Assembly (NCBI GenBank): GCA_959600065.1
Contig: CAUGKZ010000126.1
Coordinates: 1 to 5,790 of the forward strand
Reading direction: 5' to 3'
Source: an uncultured Kroppenstedtia sp.
Lineage (GTDB): Bacteria > Bacillota > Bacilli > Thermoactinomycetales > DSM-45169
Length of the DNA stretch: 5,790 bases
Made by a program: the position numbers and the translations under genes. Below the pieces are notes generated by a model. That model had not been told where the DNA came from and did not search any database. It was given only the letters and a program-made list of their open reading frames with translations. Shown one piece after another: positions 5,091-5,790 of this stretch (positions are counted from its first letter, which is position 1; each line of letters opens with the position of its first letter).

Positions 5091-5790
5091 AGGAAGCCCG
5101 GGCTGCTTCCCTTCAGGTATTGAGCAGGTTGGAAAAGGCCGGATTTCAAGCCTACTGGGTGGGAGGTTGCGTGCGGGATGAGTTACTCGGGCAGGAACCG
5201 ACGGATTATGATGTAGCGACAGATGCTTCCCCTGAAAAGGTTCAGTCGCTGTTTGCAAAGACAGTGCCTACAGGCATCGGACATGGAACTGTGACCGTCC
5301 TGATCCATCGACAGCCGGTAGAGGTGACCACTTTCCGGCAAGAAACCGCTTATGAAGATCACCGTCATCCAGGGAAAGTGCAGTTTGTAAAGACTCTGGA
5401 AATGGACTTGGCCCGTCGGGATTTTACGATCAATGCGATGGCTCGGGACCGTCGTGGGCATCTGATCGACCCTTTCGGAGGGAGAAAAGATCTCCAATCC
5501 CAAGTGGTGCGGGCGGTGGGGGAAGCCGAAGTGCGATTCCAGGAGGATGCTCTGCGGATGGTGCGGGCCCTCCGATTTTGCGCCCAGTTGGGATTCCGGA
5601 TAGATGAACAGACAAAAAAAGCCCTACTCCGTCAAAAATCCCTCCTGTGTCACTTGGCAGTGGAACGAGTGACACAGGAGCTGGAGAAAATGTGGACGAC
5701 AAACAAGCCATCCCAAGGGGTTCGGCCGCTATGGGAATTCGGATTGTTTCCGCACCTGCCTCCCTTTTCTTACTGGGAGGATCCCGTCAG
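5087..5790 (+). CDS. cca: CCA-adding tRNA nucleotidyltransferase (3' end beyond window)
   Basis: The frame is open from ATG 5087 to the right edge (234 complete codons). The class II CCA-adding enzyme builds or repairs the 3' CCA end of tRNAs using CTP and ATP. The catalytic head is complete: VGGCVRD (25-31), the metal-binding aspartates D40 and D42 in TDYDVATD, TTFRQE (81-86), DLARRDFTINAMA (107-119) and IDPFGG (127-132). The neck motif EDALR (E153, D154, R157) selects incoming CTP/ATP by protein side chains, and these residue numbers match the Geobacillus stearothermophilus enzyme. This motif and RRDFTINAMA distinguish it from poly(A) polymerase only in part, but the operon position matches B. 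subtilis cca. The start overlaps the bshA stop (ATGA), and an AAAGGGTG site 8 bases upstream lies inside bshA. The C-terminal body and tail domains, roughly the last 40% of a protein of about 400 residues, lie outside the window. Confidence 0.95.
   Translation, partial: MKEARAASLQVLSRLEKAGFQAYWVGGCVRDELLGQEPTDYDVATDASPEKVQSLFAKTVPTGIGHGTVTVLIHRQPVEVTTFRQETAYEDHRHPGKVQFVKTLEMDLARRDFTINAMARDRRGHLIDPFGGRKDLQSQVVRAVGEAEVRFQEDALRMVRALRFCAQLGFRIDEQTKKALLRQKSLLCHLAVERVTQELEKMWTTNKPSQGVRPLWEFGLFPHLPPFSYWEDPV

Overview
The window looks like chromosomal DNA of a Gram-positive, low-to-moderate GC bacterium of the Bacillales (Bacillota). The best evidence is the run mgsA-bshB1-bshA-cca on the plus strand. 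This gene order is known from Bacillus and relatives, and bacillithiol synthesis (BshA, BshB) is largely restricted to this group. A. finer placement, such as Thermoactinomycetaceae, would only be a guess.

Left part (1-2244): the 3' end of an unrecognised plus-strand gene stops at 115. It faces two minus-strand genes: an NAD-type short-chain dehydrogenase/reductase (198-968) and a protein of the major royal jelly/Yellow family (1159-2244), often labelled 'L-dopachrome tautomerase-related'. Each minus-strand gene has its own hairpin-plus-U-tract terminator directly downstream (115-140 and 1097-1119), so the two appear to be separate transcription units.

Middle (2245-2821): a 577-base divergent intergenic region. 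It holds a TTGACA-type promoter firing left into the Yellow-family gene and a promoter with a perfect TATAAT firing right. Two inverted repeats flank or overlap the right-hand promoter. A strong intrinsic terminator lies between that promoter and the first gene of the operon, which is the layout of a transcription attenuator or of a very short separate RNA. The bases between about 2360 and 2600 contain no gene I can recognise.

Right part (2822-5790): a tight operon encodes methylglyoxal synthase (mgsA), then two bacillithiol enzymes: the GlcNAc-malate deacetylase (bshB1) and the UDP-GlcNAc:L-malate glycosyltransferase (bshA). The CCA-adding tRNA nucleotidyltransferase (cca) follows and is cut by the window end. 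mgsA/bshB1 and bshA/cca overlap, which suggests translational coupling. BshA makes GlcNAc-malate and BshB1 deacetylates it; the final cysteine-adding enzyme BshC is not in the window. Methylglyoxal made by MgsA is a toxic electrophile that low-molecular-weight thiols help to clear, which gives a plausible reason for the linkage. In B. subtilis dapB precedes mgsA; here it does not.

I see no mobile element, CRISPR array, tRNA, rRNA or clearly new system. The most interesting part is the regulatory region in front of mgsA.
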